Positions 6,438 to 15,665 of a stretch of 64,000 bases of DNA are shown here, piece after piece (position 1 is the stretch's first letter; each line of letters starts with the position of its first letter). The stretch lies in assembly GCF_014284125.1 (NCBI RefSeq), contig NZ_JACOFX010000002.1, positions 1 through 64,000 on the forward strand, written 5' to 3'. Made by a program: the position numbers and the translations under genes. The notes below the pieces were generated by a model. The model worked only from the letters and a program-made list of their open reading frames with translations, did not search any database and had not been told where the DNA came from. This stretch comes from Undibacterium umbellatum (GTDB lineage Bacteria > Pseudomonadota > Gammaproteobacteria > Burkholderiales > Burkholderiaceae_D).

Positions 6438-6535
6438 ATTTCCCTGGCTTGAAATGCTTTGCTGCCAGCAGCGGGTGCTGGATAGAATTGGTGCATTAAA
6501 ATAAAACTGCGCCTGGTCGCAGATGGGGATACACC

Positions 6536-7666
6536 ATGATGCGGCAAAACCGGCTACAAGCCATAGACCTCTTGCGTGGTCTGGTCATCGTGCTGATGGC
6601 ACTGGATCATACCCGCGACTTTTTTGCTGTCACTCCATTCGATCCTCTGGATTTACAACAAGGCTCGCCAGGCTGGTTCTGGACGCGCTGGATTACGCAT
6701 TTATGTGCACCGATCTTTGTGACCCTGGCTGGCATGTCTGCTTTCTTGCGCTCGCAGCAGCGTGATAAAAGGGATATGACGCGCTATCTGCTTAGCCGCG
6801 GTGCTTTGCTGGTGTTGTTGGAATGCACCTGGGTCAGCTTCAGTTGGCAATTTGGTTTCAATGTGTTCATCTTGCAGGTGATCTGGTCGATAGGGATGGC
6901 GATGATGGCGCTGGGCTTGCTGATCTGGTTGCCGCACTGGTCGATCGCACTGGCCGCCGCTGCCTTAATATTGCCGCATAACCTGCTCGATGGCATGCAT
7001 GCCAAAGGTAGCCATGTCTTGTTCATGGCCTGGCATCAGGGTGGTTATTATCCCCTGACTGACAAATTGGGCATCGTCTTTGCCTACCCGCTCATGCCAT
7101 GGATAGGTTTGATGGCGGCTGGTTATGCGCTGGGGCCGGTGATGTTGTGGGACGCTGACAAGCGCCAGCGTTTCATGCTATCAGCGGCGGCCATCCTGTT
7201 TGTGAGTTTCGTGATTTTGCGCAGCGGAAATTATTATGGCGACCCTGATTTTTGGTCGGCACAGGGCAAGGGCTGGTTTTATGACCTCATGTCTTTCGTC
7301 AAGGTGCATAAGTATCCGCCTTCTTTGCTCTATCTGTGCATCACGCTCAGCATAGGTTTGAGCACGCTGGCCTTGATGGATAAATATGTGCAAAAACCTT
7401 TGCCGCTATTGATGTTGTTTGGCAAGACACCGATGTTTTTTTATCTGGTGCATATCGCGCTCATCCATGCGCTGGGCTGGATTTATATGCAACTGCGTTA
7501 CGGTCAGATCGTTGATTTTCGCAAACCAGAGGCGACGCCAGCGTATGAGGCTTCGCTCCTAGTCTGCTATTTGGCCTGGTTGTTTGCTTTGACTTTGATG
7601 TGGGGACTGACCAAACTGTGGCTGGCACACAAGCCGCGAGCAGTGGTGACATCAGACACGGCCTAG
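6536..7666 (+). CDS. DUF1624 / HGSNAT-like multi-pass membrane acyltransferase-family protein
   Basis: The 376-residue protein is an integral membrane protein with about ten hydrophobic segments. It starts with the family signature RLQAIDLLRGLVIVLMALDHTRDFF, where the DH pair is typical of heparan-alpha-glucosaminide N-acetyltransferase-like (DUF1624, YeiB-related) proteins. LMPWIGLMAAGYALG and FYLVHIALIHALG are also characteristic. The bacterial substrate is unknown; members are thought to move acyl groups across the membrane. The start is the ATG at 6536 or the second codon ATG. It ends on a CTAG shared with the convergent MFS gene. Confidence 0.88.
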   Translation: MMRQNRLQAIDLLRGLVIVLMALDHTRDFFAVTPFDPLDLQQGSPGWFWTRWITHLCAPIFVTLAGMSAFLRSQQRDKRDMTRYLLSRGALLVLLECTWVSFSWQFGFNVFILQVIWSIGMAMMALGLLIWLPHWSIALAAAALILPHNLLDGMHAKGSHVLFMAWHQGGYYPLTDKLGIVFAYPLMPWIGLMAAGYALGPVMLWDADKRQRFMLSAAAILFVSFVILRSGNYYGDPDFWSAQGKGWFYDLMSFVKVHKYPPSLLYLCITLSIGLSTLALMDKYVQKPLPLLMLFGKTPMFFYLVHIALIHALGWIYMQLRYGQIVDFRKPEATPAYEASLLVCYLAWLFALTLMWGLTKLWLAHKPRAVVTSDTA

Positions 7667-8847
7667 GGCTGCATTTTTTTTCTGGTCGATGGATGCAATA
7701 TAAGTCCCAGCAAGCTGATACATGCAAAAACGGCACCAGCATAAAAGGTAAAGGCAGATCCAAACTCCTGCCATAGCAAGCCTGCGACGACGCTTGCCAG
7801 TAAAAGACTGACACCACTGGCGAGATTGAAAAAACCAAAGGCCGTGCCACGTAAATCAGCCGGGGCACTGCCGGCAACCATGCTGGACAACAAACCCTGG
7901 GTCATTCCCATGTGAACGCCCCATAGGGCAATTCCCGCTGCCAGGCCATACCAGTTCTGGCTATACCCCAGTACTACATCCGAGGCGATCAGTACCAGCA
8001 AGCCACAGGCAAGTAATAGAGGGTGCGATACCCTGTCAGACAGTTTGCCGAAAGGGTAGGCTGTCGCTGCATACACCAGGTTCATCGTAACCATGATGAG
8101 GGGTACATAAGCTATGGGTATCTGCATTTGCTGGGCGCGCAGTATCAAAAAAGCTTCGCTGAAACGGGCCAGGGTAAATATGCTGCCCAGTGCCACCACC
8201 CACCAGTAAGCCGTACCCATGCGGCGCAGATTATGCATGCTGATCGGGTTGCCGGGTCTCAGCGCAGTTTTGTTATCCGGCTCTTTTACGCCGACGAAGA
8301 GCAAGACCATTGCAGCCAGGCCGGGGATCACGGCTAGCCAGAATATGCGCCGGTAATCATTCATCCACAGCAGCATCAGGGCGGTTGCCAGCAAGGGGCC
8401 AACCACGGCACCTATGGTATCCAGAGATTGCCGCAGACCGAAAGCCGCACCGCGTATTTCGGCTGGTGTAATGTCTGTGATCAGGGCGTCACGCGGTGCG
8501 CCGCGTATGCCTTTACCTATCCTGTCCATCATGCGGGCTGTCAACAGCATGCCCATGCCCTGGGCGATGGCAAACAGGGGTTTGGTGAAGGCACTCAAGC
8601 CATAGCCAAACACAGCCAGGGCCTTGCGCTTGCCCAGGCGGTCACTGAGTGCGCCTGAAAATACCTTGACGATGAGGGTGGTTGATTCGGCGATGCCATC
8701 GATCAGGCCAACGGCAAACACGCTGATACCCAGCGTGCCGACCATGAACATGGGCAGCAGGCTATGTATCATTTCAGAAGAAATATCCATGAGCATGCTG
8801 ACAAAGCCAAGTACCCAGATACTTTTAGGCAGTGCAGGTTTGCTCAT
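7663..8847 (-). CDS. MFS transporter
   Basis: The 394-residue protein has about twelve hydrophobic segments. Between segments two and three it carries SGALSDRLGKRKALAVFGY, the MFS loop motif G-x3-D-R-x-G-R/K-R. DRIGKGIRGAPRDALITD and GAAFGLRQSLDTIGAVVGP follow, typical of a bacterial subgroup of predicted drug or metabolite exporters. Substrate cannot be deduced. The gene stands alone, convergent to the DUF1624 gene, with its stop codon overlapping that of the neighbour. Confidence 0.9.
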   Translation of the reverse strand: MSKPALPKSIWVLGFVSMLMDISSEMIHSLLPMFMVGTLGISVFAVGLIDGIAESTTLIVKVFSGALSDRLGKRKALAVFGYGLSAFTKPLFAIAQGMGMLLTARMMDRIGKGIRGAPRDALITDITPAEIRGAAFGLRQSLDTIGAVVGPLLATALMLLWMNDYRRIFWLAVIPGLAAMVLLFVGVKEPDNKTALRPGNPISMHNLRRMGTAYWWVVALGSIFTLARFSEAFLILRAQQMQIPIAYVPLIMVTMNLVYAATAYPFGKLSDRVSHPLLLACGLLVLIASDVVLGYSQNWYGLAAGIALWGVHMGMTQGLLSSMVAGSAPADLRGTAFGFFNLASGVSLLLASVVAGLLWQEFGSAFTFYAGAVFACISLLGLILHPSTRKKMQP

Positions 8848-8973
8848 GTGGGCATCTTCCCGTGAAGGTAATGATGGGAGTGTGCCCTAATTTGTGGATT
8901 GTGGGAATGCTGTCTTGCTTGTTGCAGCGCAAGGCTGCTTCGGGAATGACCCGAAGCAGGTTTTATGTAGATA

Positions 8974-10671
8974 TTATTTGCCAGCGTCTTGGGCAATCTG
9001 GCGCAGGGTTTGCAGTGTTGCACCTGGCGTGATCAGGTTGCCGTCATAACGCAGTTCTATCAGGGTTGGCAGATTGTGCTGGCGGCTGTGTGCCAATGCT
9101 CTCTCCAGCGCGGGTGCAAATTCTGCCGTGGTATTGACGACCTCACCACTACCACCAAAGGCGCGGGCCAGGGCGGCAAAGTCAGGGTTGTGTAATTCTG
9201 TACCAGATACACGCGCCGGGAATTCTCTCTCCTGATGCATGCGTATGGTGCCATACATGCCATTATTGAAGACGATGATGACCACGCCTGCCTTGTATTG
9301 CACGGCAGTTGCGAGTTCCTGGCCATTCATCAGGTATTCACCGTCGCCAGCGAAAGTAATGACGGTGCGCTCAGGGTCTATGATCTTGGCAGCAACACCA
9401 GATGGCACGCTATAGCCCATGGCACCGGAGGTAGGCGCCAACTGGGTGCGCATGCCGCCGTAAGGGAAGTAACGGTGCGCCCAGGTCGCGTAATTGCCTG
9501 CACCATTGGTGATGATGGTGTCTTTTGGCGCCAGGCGTTTGATGTCCTGTACTACTTGCCACAAGTTTAAGGGAGCGTTCTCCTTGGCAAAAATCGCTGG
9601 TTCGGTTTGCCAGGCCAGCAAGTCAGCTTTGGCTTCACTGACAGTTGCCTGCCATTTGGTGGCTGCATCCAGGCCTTCCATTTCAGCCAGTGCTTCGGCA
9701 ATTTCCTTCATGCCGCTATTGATCATCAGTTCAGCCTGATAGACACGGCCCAATTCCAGTGCATCGCTGTGGATGTGTACCAGCTTCTGTTTAGGTATCG
9801 GCGCTTCCAGCACGCTATAGCCGCTAGTGGTCATTTCACCCAGGCGCGGGCCGATGGCGATGATCAGGTCGGCATCTTTTAGCCTTTGCGCGAGTTTGGG
9901 GTTGATGCCTATGCCTACGTCACCTATGTAGTTGGGATGGGTATTGTCCATCAAATCCTGGAAGCGGAAGGCGCAAGCTACAGGCAGGTGGTTGCTGGTG
10001 GCGAATTCGCTGATGTGCTGGCAAGCTGTCTGATCCCAGCCGCTGCCGCCCAGCAACAATACTGGGCGTTGTGACACAGCCAGCATATTACGCAGTTGTG
10101 CCAGTTGTTGCGGCGAGGCCGATGCCTGTACAGGTGTGTAGTGACGGGTATCAGCGACTTCTGCCACCTGGGCCAGCATGTCTTCTGGTAATGCCAGCAC
10201 GACCGGGCCTGGGCGGCCGCTGGTGGCGACCTGGAAGGCGCGGGCGATGTATTCAGGCACACGGTCGGCGCGGTCTATCTGGGCTACCCATTTCGCCATC
10301 TGGCCAAACATGCGGCGATAGTCAATCTCTTGAAAGGCTTCGCGTTCGACAAAATCATTGCCGACCTGCCCAATGAACAGGATCATTGGTGTCGAGTCCT
10401 GATAAGCCGTATGTACTCCGATAGAGGCATTGGTGGCACCAGGGCCACGGGTGACGAAGCAAATGCCAGGTTTGCCTGTCATCTTGCCATAGGCGTCTGC
10501 CATGAAAGCTGCGCCGCCTTCCTGGCGGTTGATGATGAAGCGTATGGGACTATCATGCAGCGCATCCAGGACGGGCAAGTAGCTTTCGCCAGGGACACCG
10601 AAAATGGTGTCGACACCGTGGACTTGCAAGGCATCCACAATCAACTGGCCGCCAGAACGTGATTTAAGCAT
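8974..10671 (-). CDS. Thiamine-diphosphate enzyme, acetolactate synthase family
   Basis: This protein of about 565 residues has the three-domain layout of acetolactate synthase-like enzymes. An N-terminal PYR domain holds GVPGESYLPVLDAL (with the Glu that activates the cofactor) and TRGPGATNASIGVHTAYQDS. A central domain follows, then a C-terminal PP domain with FAGDGEYLMNGQELATAV and FNNGMYG, the GDG...N cofactor and magnesium site. No small regulatory subunit gene is nearby and the sequence is not close enough to biosynthetic IlvB/IlvI to name it. Related substrates (pyruvate, 2-oxo acids, oxalyl-CoA) are all possible. ATG at 10671 or 10680 can serve as start. It is divergent from rnpB. Confidence 0.88.
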   Translation of the reverse strand: MLKSRSGGQLIVDALQVHGVDTIFGVPGESYLPVLDALHDSPIRFIINRQEGGAAFMADAYGKMTGKPGICFVTRGPGATNASIGVHTAYQDSTPMILFIGQVGNDFVEREAFQEIDYRRMFGQMAKWVAQIDRADRVPEYIARAFQVATSGRPGPVVLALPEDMLAQVAEVADTRHYTPVQASASPQQLAQLRNMLAVSQRPVLLLGGSGWDQTACQHISEFATSNHLPVACAFRFQDLMDNTHPNYIGDVGIGINPKLAQRLKDADLIIAIGPRLGEMTTSGYSVLEAPIPKQKLVHIHSDALELGRVYQAELMINSGMKEIAEALAEMEGLDAATKWQATVSEAKADLLAWQTEPAIFAKENAPLNLWQVVQDIKRLAPKDTIITNGAGNYATWAHRYFPYGGMRTQLAPTSGAMGYSVPSGVAAKIIDPERTVITFAGDGEYLMNGQELATAVQYKAGVVIIVFNNGMYGTIRMHQEREFPARVSGTELHNPDFAALARAFGGSGEVVNTTAEFAPALERALAHSRQHNLPTLIELRYDGNLITPGATLQTLRQIAQDAGK

Positions 10672-10768
10672 GATAGACAATGATAAAAAAGTAAAAGCAG
10701 TACGCTACCAGAAAGCCTGCTTAATTTGCACCGTATTTGAGCCTCTTGCACGGAATTATCATTGAATA

Positions 10769-10801
10769 GGTTAGATTAACTAACCCCGAATGAGGTAGAA
10801 T
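10769..10801 (+). promoter_or_regulatory. rnpB promoter region with a palindrome
   Basis: TAGAAT at 10796-10801 is a good -10 box seven bases before the RNase P RNA 5' end. GGTTAG-ATTAA-CTAACC (10769-10785), a perfect 6-bp inverted repeat, covers the -35 area; no standard -35 hexamer is present at normal spacing. Confidence 0.5.
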
Positions 10802-10808
10802 AGCGCCC

Positions 10809-11158
10809 GAAGCAGGCCAGACAATCGCTGGTTGCCTTGAGTAATCAAGGTGACGGGAGGAAGGTCCGGACTCCATAGAGCAGGGTGACGGCTAACGGCC
10901 GTACGTTGAAAGCCAGGGCGAAAGCTTTGGTATAAGACGAGGAATAGGGCCACAGAGACGAGCGTATTAAGTTACGGTGAAACGCGGTAACCTCCACCTG
11001 GAGCAATTTCAAATAGGCACGCGTTGATGTTGCTCGCGGAGCGTGCGGGTAGAAAGCTTGAGCGGCGGAGCAATCCGTCGCCTAGAGGAATGATTGTCAT
11101 AGCAGACGGCAGCAATGTCTATGCCGTAACAAAATCCGGCCTATCGGCCTGCTTCAAT
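10809..11158 (+). ncRNA. rnpB: RNase P RNA (class A)
   Basis: This is the catalytic RNA that cuts the 5' leader from pre-tRNAs. The 5' end GAAGCAGGCCAGACAATCGC and the 3' end GGCCTATCGGCCTGCTTC pair as helix P1 and neighbouring structure. Universally conserved blocks are present: GGAGGAAGGTCCGGACTCC, GGTGACGGCTAACGGCC, AGGGCCACAGAGACGAG and GGTGAAACGCGGTAACCTCC. AGAGGAATGATTGTC near the 3' side is the strand of pseudoknot P4. Length (about 350 bases) is normal for a proteobacterial type A RNA. The ends are placed by homology and may be off by a few bases. Confidence 0.97.
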
Positions 11159-11544
11159 TTATTTAGATTTGCACAAAATCGCCTTAGTTGTGCTCAGTTC
11201 ACTATTTAACTCCCCCTTTACCTTTCCTTGTACAAAATACTGTCTTGGCCGCTAAGGTGGAGTCGGGGTTTCAGACAATAGATTGTCTGCCGACGTAACG
11301 AACCGCCCTTACTGTGCGGTTTCCTCAAGCACGGCCTTGCTGGGACAATTTTGTGTAAGTCCTACTATTTAATTTGCACATTTCTTTGGTTCCGTCCCAA
11401 ACGTCCTCTCAATATGCCGCAGTCTGTGTCAGATTGTCGCCGTCAAGCATCATTCCTTGAAAGCAAGTCCTTGTTCTGAAAATACCAGTGGTACACTGGT
11501 GCAATGAGTTCTCATCGACGCTGTATCTACAACATTGCAAACGC
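11159..11544. other. Non-coding stretch with consecutive hairpins
   Basis: No gene fits here. A hairpin pairs GTCGG (11262-11266) with CCGAC (11290-11294) and CAGACAA with TTGTCTG inside it. A second pairs AACCGC (11301-11306) with GCGGTT (11316-11321). A small palindrome CCAGTG-GTA-CACTGG sits at 11486-11500 before the GGDEF-EAL gene. These could be the rnpB 3' trailer, a small RNA, or the leader of the downstream gene. Confidence 0.4.
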
Positions 11545-14500
11545 ATGGAGACTGGCGGTCTGAAAAAAGAGCGCGATTTGCCACTGATGGCTCTCGCATT
11601 TTGCATCTGCCTGATTGCAGCAGCGATCATAGGGCAGAGCTGGTGGTCTATAGCCCAAGATAAGACGTTGACCATCAATGCTGCGCAAGAGCATAATTTC
11701 CTGGCGGTACGCATACTCGACGAGCATGTCAGTGAGGTGGTGCGCGGCACCTTGCAGGTGATGAGTGTTGCTGGTGAAGAAGTGCTCTCGGAAACCAGGC
11801 TGGCATCCAGCGAGGAAAAACAACTGCAACAGATCCTGGCAATGCAAAGGCAGGATTCTGAATTCATTTATGCACTTTCGCTATTCAATCTCAAGGGTGA
11901 ACGACAGGCTTCCAGCCTGTCCATGAATACCGGACCTGGGCAGATACAAGATCAGCAACACATCAAATTCTTGCTGGACCGCCCTGACGACAGCAAAGTC
12001 GTGCTGGGCCAGGCTTATCAATTGCCACGGACCGGGCAGTGGATTTTGCCTGTGGCCAGGAATTTTTTTGATCAGGATGGTCGGCGCGCTGGCTTGATAC
12101 AGGCTGACATACAACTGCGCTATCTTTATGATTTCTATGAGCGCATCGCCCTTGGTAGTGGTGCCAGTATTGCCTTGTACGATGAAGCTGGTAAAAAACT
12201 GGCCGGGGCGCAGGCCGGAGTGGTACAGAACGAGCGTGAATTCACGCGGTCTGTGGTCGATAGCATCGTGCGTAATAAATCGGATGAGGGTGCTTTACGC
12301 GATGAGCGTGGGGATGGTAAAGGCTGGTTGATCAGCTATCGCCGTATCAATGGCTTGCCACTGATTCTGGTGTATGCCAGGGAAACCAACGCCATACTCG
12401 CAGACTGGAATATCAGGGTTGCGCAAAAAATCATGGTCACAGCAGTGACTGCCGGCCTTATTATTATTTTGGCATTATTGCTACTATGGCAAATTCGTCA
12501 TTTGCGCGATTCCAAAAATCGTCTGGAAGCCAGTGAGAGCCGTTATCGGCTCTTGTATCAGGGTGCGCAAGATGCCATCCTGCTCATTAGTCGTGATTAT
12601 ATCTATGTAGATTGCAACCCTGCCGCAGTCGCTTTTTTTGGCGTCACTAGCCAGGATGAAGTCATAGGCCGCAAGGTTGGCAGCTTTTCTCCCAGTGTGC
12701 AGACTGTTGCCGGTTATGCCACGCAGGACAAGGATGTGCTGGTGGCCACCCTGATAGATCAGGCTTTCAAGGGGCAGGCGCAGCGCTTTGAATGGGTCAC
12801 CATGCGCAACGACCAGATACAGCACAGTGAGATATCGCTGAGCCGGGTCGAGGTCGAGGGCGAAATGCTCTTGTTTTGCGTAGAACGTGATATCAATGCG
12901 CGCAAATACTCTGAGTTGTTGATCGCCGGACAAAATCGTCTGTTGAAACTCATCGGTGGCGATGATGACTTGTCTTCGATACTGGAAGCGATCAGCAAAT
13001 TTGTTGAAAATCTCTGTCCTCACTGGCGCTGCGGAATACAGTTGCTGGCCGAAGACAAGCGTAGCTTTGCCCAGGCTACGGGTATTCACTTCCCCGAAAT
13101 CCTGCTGGCCCAGATACCGGGCATGACAGTCACGCATGGTAGTGGTATCTGGTCCGAGGCGGTACTTGGCATGCAGCAAGTCTGGCTGAATGATTTCTTG
13201 CGTGCACCCGCCATGCAATTTGTGAATGGTGTAGAAACCTTGACCGAATTTTCTTCTTGCGCTGCCTGGCCTATCATAGGCAAGAATGGTCAGTTGCTGG
13301 GTAGCTTCAGCCTGTTTTCTTATAGTCGCGAACCACTCAGTGAAAAAGACCAGGGTTTGATCAGGATCACTGTGGATATTGCCGGGATTGCCATCGAGGG
13401 CCGTCGTTCTGAAAAGAAAATCATGCAGCTCGCCCATTACGATGAGCTGACTGGTTTGCCTAACCGCTTTTTGTATAACCAGCATCTGGCCCGTTCACTC
13501 GCCATTGCGGAGCGTAACCGCAGCCAGCTCGCGGTGCTTTTCCTCGATTTGGACCGCTTCAAGAATATCAACGACACCTTTGGTCATGATGAGGGTGATC
13601 ATGTCTTGCGCACGGTGGCGCGCAGTTTCCGGCAGTGTTTGCGCGAATCCGACATTATCGCCAGGATAGGTGGTGATGAATTCATATTGCTGATCGACCA
13701 GTTCAGCGAAGCGCGTGATCTCGGCGATGTGGCTGACAAGCTTTTATATGCTGCTGCCCAGCCTTTTGAAATAAACGGGCAGGAATGCCAGCTCAGTGCC
13801 AGCATTGGTATTGCCACTTTCCCCGCCGATGGCAGGGATGCCCAGACCCTACTGAAGAATGCCGACATCGCCATGTACAAGGCGAAAAACAAGGGTAAGG
13901 ATAATTACCAGTTCTATGCTTCCGAGATGAATACCCACACCGTGGAAAGACTGGCCTTTGAGGCGAGGCTGCGCAGGGCGCTGGAAAGACGGGAATTCGT
14001 CGTCCACTACCAGCCCAAACTGGACGTGATGACTGAGCGCATCGTGGGTGCCGAGGCTCTGGTGCGCTGGAACCATCCTGAGCGCGGCTTGTTGTCACCA
14101 GTAGAGTTCATCTCTCTGGCCGAAGAAGCTGGGCTGATAGCCCGTCTGGGGATGTTGGTGCTGGACATTGCCTGCCGTGACATCCTGAGTTTTCGCAATG
14201 TCGACAAAAACTTTGGGCGTGTGGCCATCAATTTGTCTGGCGCCCAGTTCAATGATGTACATATGTTGGAAGAAGTAAAAAGCGTCGTGGATTTTTGGCG
14301 TGTCCCATCCAATTCCATTGAATTTGAGATTACCGAAAGCATGGTCATGCATAACCGCGAGCAGGCAATCTTGCTCATGGATGGCCTCAAGGAAGCTGGA
14401 TTTACACTGTCCATCGATGATTTTGGTACTGGTTATTCATCGCTGGCCTACCTGAAACGTTTTCCTGTCGATAGTGTCAAGGTTGATCGTTCCTTCATCA

Positions 14501-14724
14501 GGGACATACCTGATGACCCGAATGACACTGCCATCGTATTGGCCATCGTTGCCATGGCACACACGCTGGGTATCAAGGTGATTGCCGAGGGTGTCGATTC
14601 AGCCACGCAACTGGAAACCTTGCGTGAATGCAAGTGTGACGAGTTTCAGGGTTTTTACTTCAGCAAGGCCGTCGCTGATAAGGAGTTTTTGCAATTATTG
14701 CAGCGCCAGAACAGAGGGGCTTGA
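11545..14724 (+). CDS. Membrane sensor with PAS, GAF, GGDEF and EAL domains (c-di-GMP turnover)
   Basis: From the ATG at 11545 the protein has about 1059 residues. A membrane segment at about 13-34 and another at about 297-318 enclose a periplasmic sensor domain of CACHE type. PAS (about 332-450) and GAF-like (about 475-620) regions follow. The diguanylate cyclase motif GGDEF is intact at 709-713. The phosphodiesterase domain has the EAL signature at 837-839 with DDFGTGYSSLAYLK and EGVDSATQ, so both activities look possible. It should make or degrade cyclic di-GMP in response to an external ligand. An in-frame GTG at 11488 would add 19 residues. Ribosome sites are poor for both starts. The gene stands alone. 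Confidence 0.93.
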   Translation: METGGLKKERDLPLMALAFCICLIAAAIIGQSWWSIAQDKTLTINAAQEHNFLAVRILDEHVSEVVRGTLQVMSVAGEEVLSETRLASSEEKQLQQILAMQRQDSEFIYALSLFNLKGERQASSLSMNTGPGQIQDQQHIKFLLDRPDDSKVVLGQAYQLPRTGQWILPVARNFFDQDGRRAGLIQADIQLRYLYDFYERIALGSGASIALYDEAGKKLAGAQAGVVQNEREFTRSVVDSIVRNKSDEGALRDERGDGKGWLISYRRINGLPLILVYARETNAILADWNIRVAQKIMVTAVTAGLIIILALLLLWQIRHLRDSKNRLEASESRYRLLYQGAQDAILLISRDYIYVDCNPAAVAFFGVTSQDEVIGRKVGSFSPSVQTVAGYATQDKDVLVATLIDQAFKGQAQRFEWVTMRNDQIQHSEISLSRVEVEGEMLLFCVERDINARKYSELLIAGQNRLLKLIGGDDDLSSILEAISKFVENLCPHWRCGIQLLAEDKRSFAQATGIHFPEILLAQIPGMTVTHGSGIWSEAVLGMQQVWLNDFLRAPAMQFVNGVETLTEFSSCAAWPIIGKNGQLLGSFSLFSYSREPLSEKDQGLIRITVDIAGIAIEGRRSEKKIMQLAHYDELTGLPNRFLYNQHLARSLAIAERNRSQLAVLFLDLDRFKNINDTFGHDEGDHVLRTVARSFRQCLRESDIIARIGGDEFILLIDQFSEARDLGDVADKLLYAAAQPFEINGQECQLSASIGIATFPADGRDAQTLLKNADIAMYKAKNKGKDNYQFYASEMNTHTVERLAFEARLRRALERREFVVHYQPKLDVMTERIVGAEALVRWNHPERGLLSPVEFISLAEEAGLIARLGMLVLDIACRDILSFRNVDKNFGRVAINLSGAQFNDVHMLEEVKSVVDFWRVPSNSIEFEITESMVMHNREQAILLMDGLKEAGFTLSIDDFGTGYSSLAYLKRFPVDSVKVDRSFIRDIPDDPNDTAIVLAIVAMAHTLGIKVIAEGVDSATQLETLRECKCDEFQGFYFSKAVADKEFLQLLQRQNRGA

Positions 14725-15093
14725 CTTCTTCATATCGTCAGGCAGCGTGGTCCATGAATTGTGCCGAAAAATCGCCTGAGTAGCTATAAATTCAGCGATA
14801 ATCAGGCCCCTTGTCTATTTTCCTCAGCACATCAACGTTTATTAATTGTCACTTCAGCGGCTAAAAAGCGGCGAACTTCTCTTTCCTGCAGGCATTTCTC
14901 CTAAGTTTCCCATCCCAAAACGCAACATCAGGGATAAACACATGGTTATATGTAAGGCGCTACTTTCACTATGGTGCGTAAGTGCCTAATTTATCAGGAT
15001 AAATTGTTGGGAGTTGTCCGCGCTCAACCTCAAGTGTTCGCGCTAAGTCATTGACTTCATTAGAAATTTTCCAAATTTACCGAGCAAATACGC
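14725..15093. other. Intergenic stretch without a recognisable gene
   Basis: Between the signalling gene and the mra promoter I see no ORF with a ribosome site, no RNA family and no clear terminator. Imperfect pairing around 14765-14805 (GCCTGA...TCAGGC) might end the upstream transcript, but it lacks a T run. Confidence 0.4.
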
Positions 15094-15155
15094 TTGACCA
15101 CGCTCAAGTCATCCTCTAAAGTGGGCATTAGTGTGAAAAAGTGTAATTTTGTGGA
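15094..15155 (+). promoter_or_regulatory. mra promoter with four-repeat MraZ operator
   Basis: TTGACC (15094-15099), 17 bases, then TAAAGT (15117-15122) form a sigma-70 promoter. Overlapping and following it are GTGGG, GTGTG, GTGTA and GTGGA at 15121, 15131, 15141 and 15151, exactly one helical turn (10 bp) apart. MraZ of other bacteria binds such repeated G-rich boxes with 5-bp spacers and represses its own operon, so autoregulation is expected here. Confidence 0.85.
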
Positions 15156-15227
15156 ACAGAATAAGCAAATTCGCTTACATTCCATGCTTGGTCGGACATA
15201 CAGATTTTCAGGAAGAAGGTAGATAGC

Positions 15228-15656
15228 GTGTTTCAGGGGGCGTCCTCACTTAATCTCGATGCAAAAGGCAGGATGTCCATTCCTGCCCGGCACCGTGACG
15301 CGCTCAATGTACAGTGCGAAGGCCGGATTACCCTGACCCGTCACCCTGACGGTTGCCTATTACTGTTTCCGCGTCCTACCTGGGAATCCCATCGTGAACA
15401 AATCGCAGCCTGGCCGATACAGGCGCGCGACTGGAAACGTATTTTTCTGGGCAACGCTTTTGATGTGGAAATGGATAGCGCCGGCCGTATTCTGGTTGCG
15501 CCTGAATTGCGTAGTGCTGTAGGCATGCAGCGCGATGTCATGTTGCTTGGAATGGGCAGCCATTTTGAGATATGGGATGCTGCCAAACTGGCGGAAAACG
15601 AAGCGAAAGCCATTGCTGGCGGCGCTCCTGATGTATTAAACAATTTTTCTTTCTGA
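15228..15656 (+). CDS. mraZ: Transcriptional regulator MraZ
   Basis: This 142-residue protein has two SpoVT/AbrB-like halves, each with the family's DAKGR / DSAGR motif: [15 protein letters not shown] near residue 11 and [14 protein letters not shown] near residue 85. MraZ forms a ring-shaped multimer that binds repeats upstream of the division and cell-wall cluster and represses it. It uses a GTG start at 15228 with AGGAAGAAGG 9-17 bases upstream. It is the first gene of the dcw cluster, ten bases before rsmH. Confidence 0.96.
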   Translation: MFQGASSLNLDAKGRMSIPARHRDALNVQCEGRITLTRHPDGCLLLFPRPTWESHREQIAAWPIQARDWKRIFLGNAFDVEMDSAGRILVAPELRSAVGMQRDVMLLGMGSHFEIWDAAKLAENEAKAIAGGAPDVLNNFSF

Positions 15657-15665
15657 TCGCGGGCA

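Noticed and set aside
5003..6500. An adjacent release factor gene prfH, as often seen with a second rtcB
   Set aside because: The sequence after the ligase encodes only a 55-residue basic peptide and then a terminator; no GGQ-type protein is present.
11220..11420. c-di-GMP riboswitch upstream of the GGDEF-EAL gene
   Set aside because: Hairpins are present but I cannot find the conserved GEMM core; left as unclassified structure.
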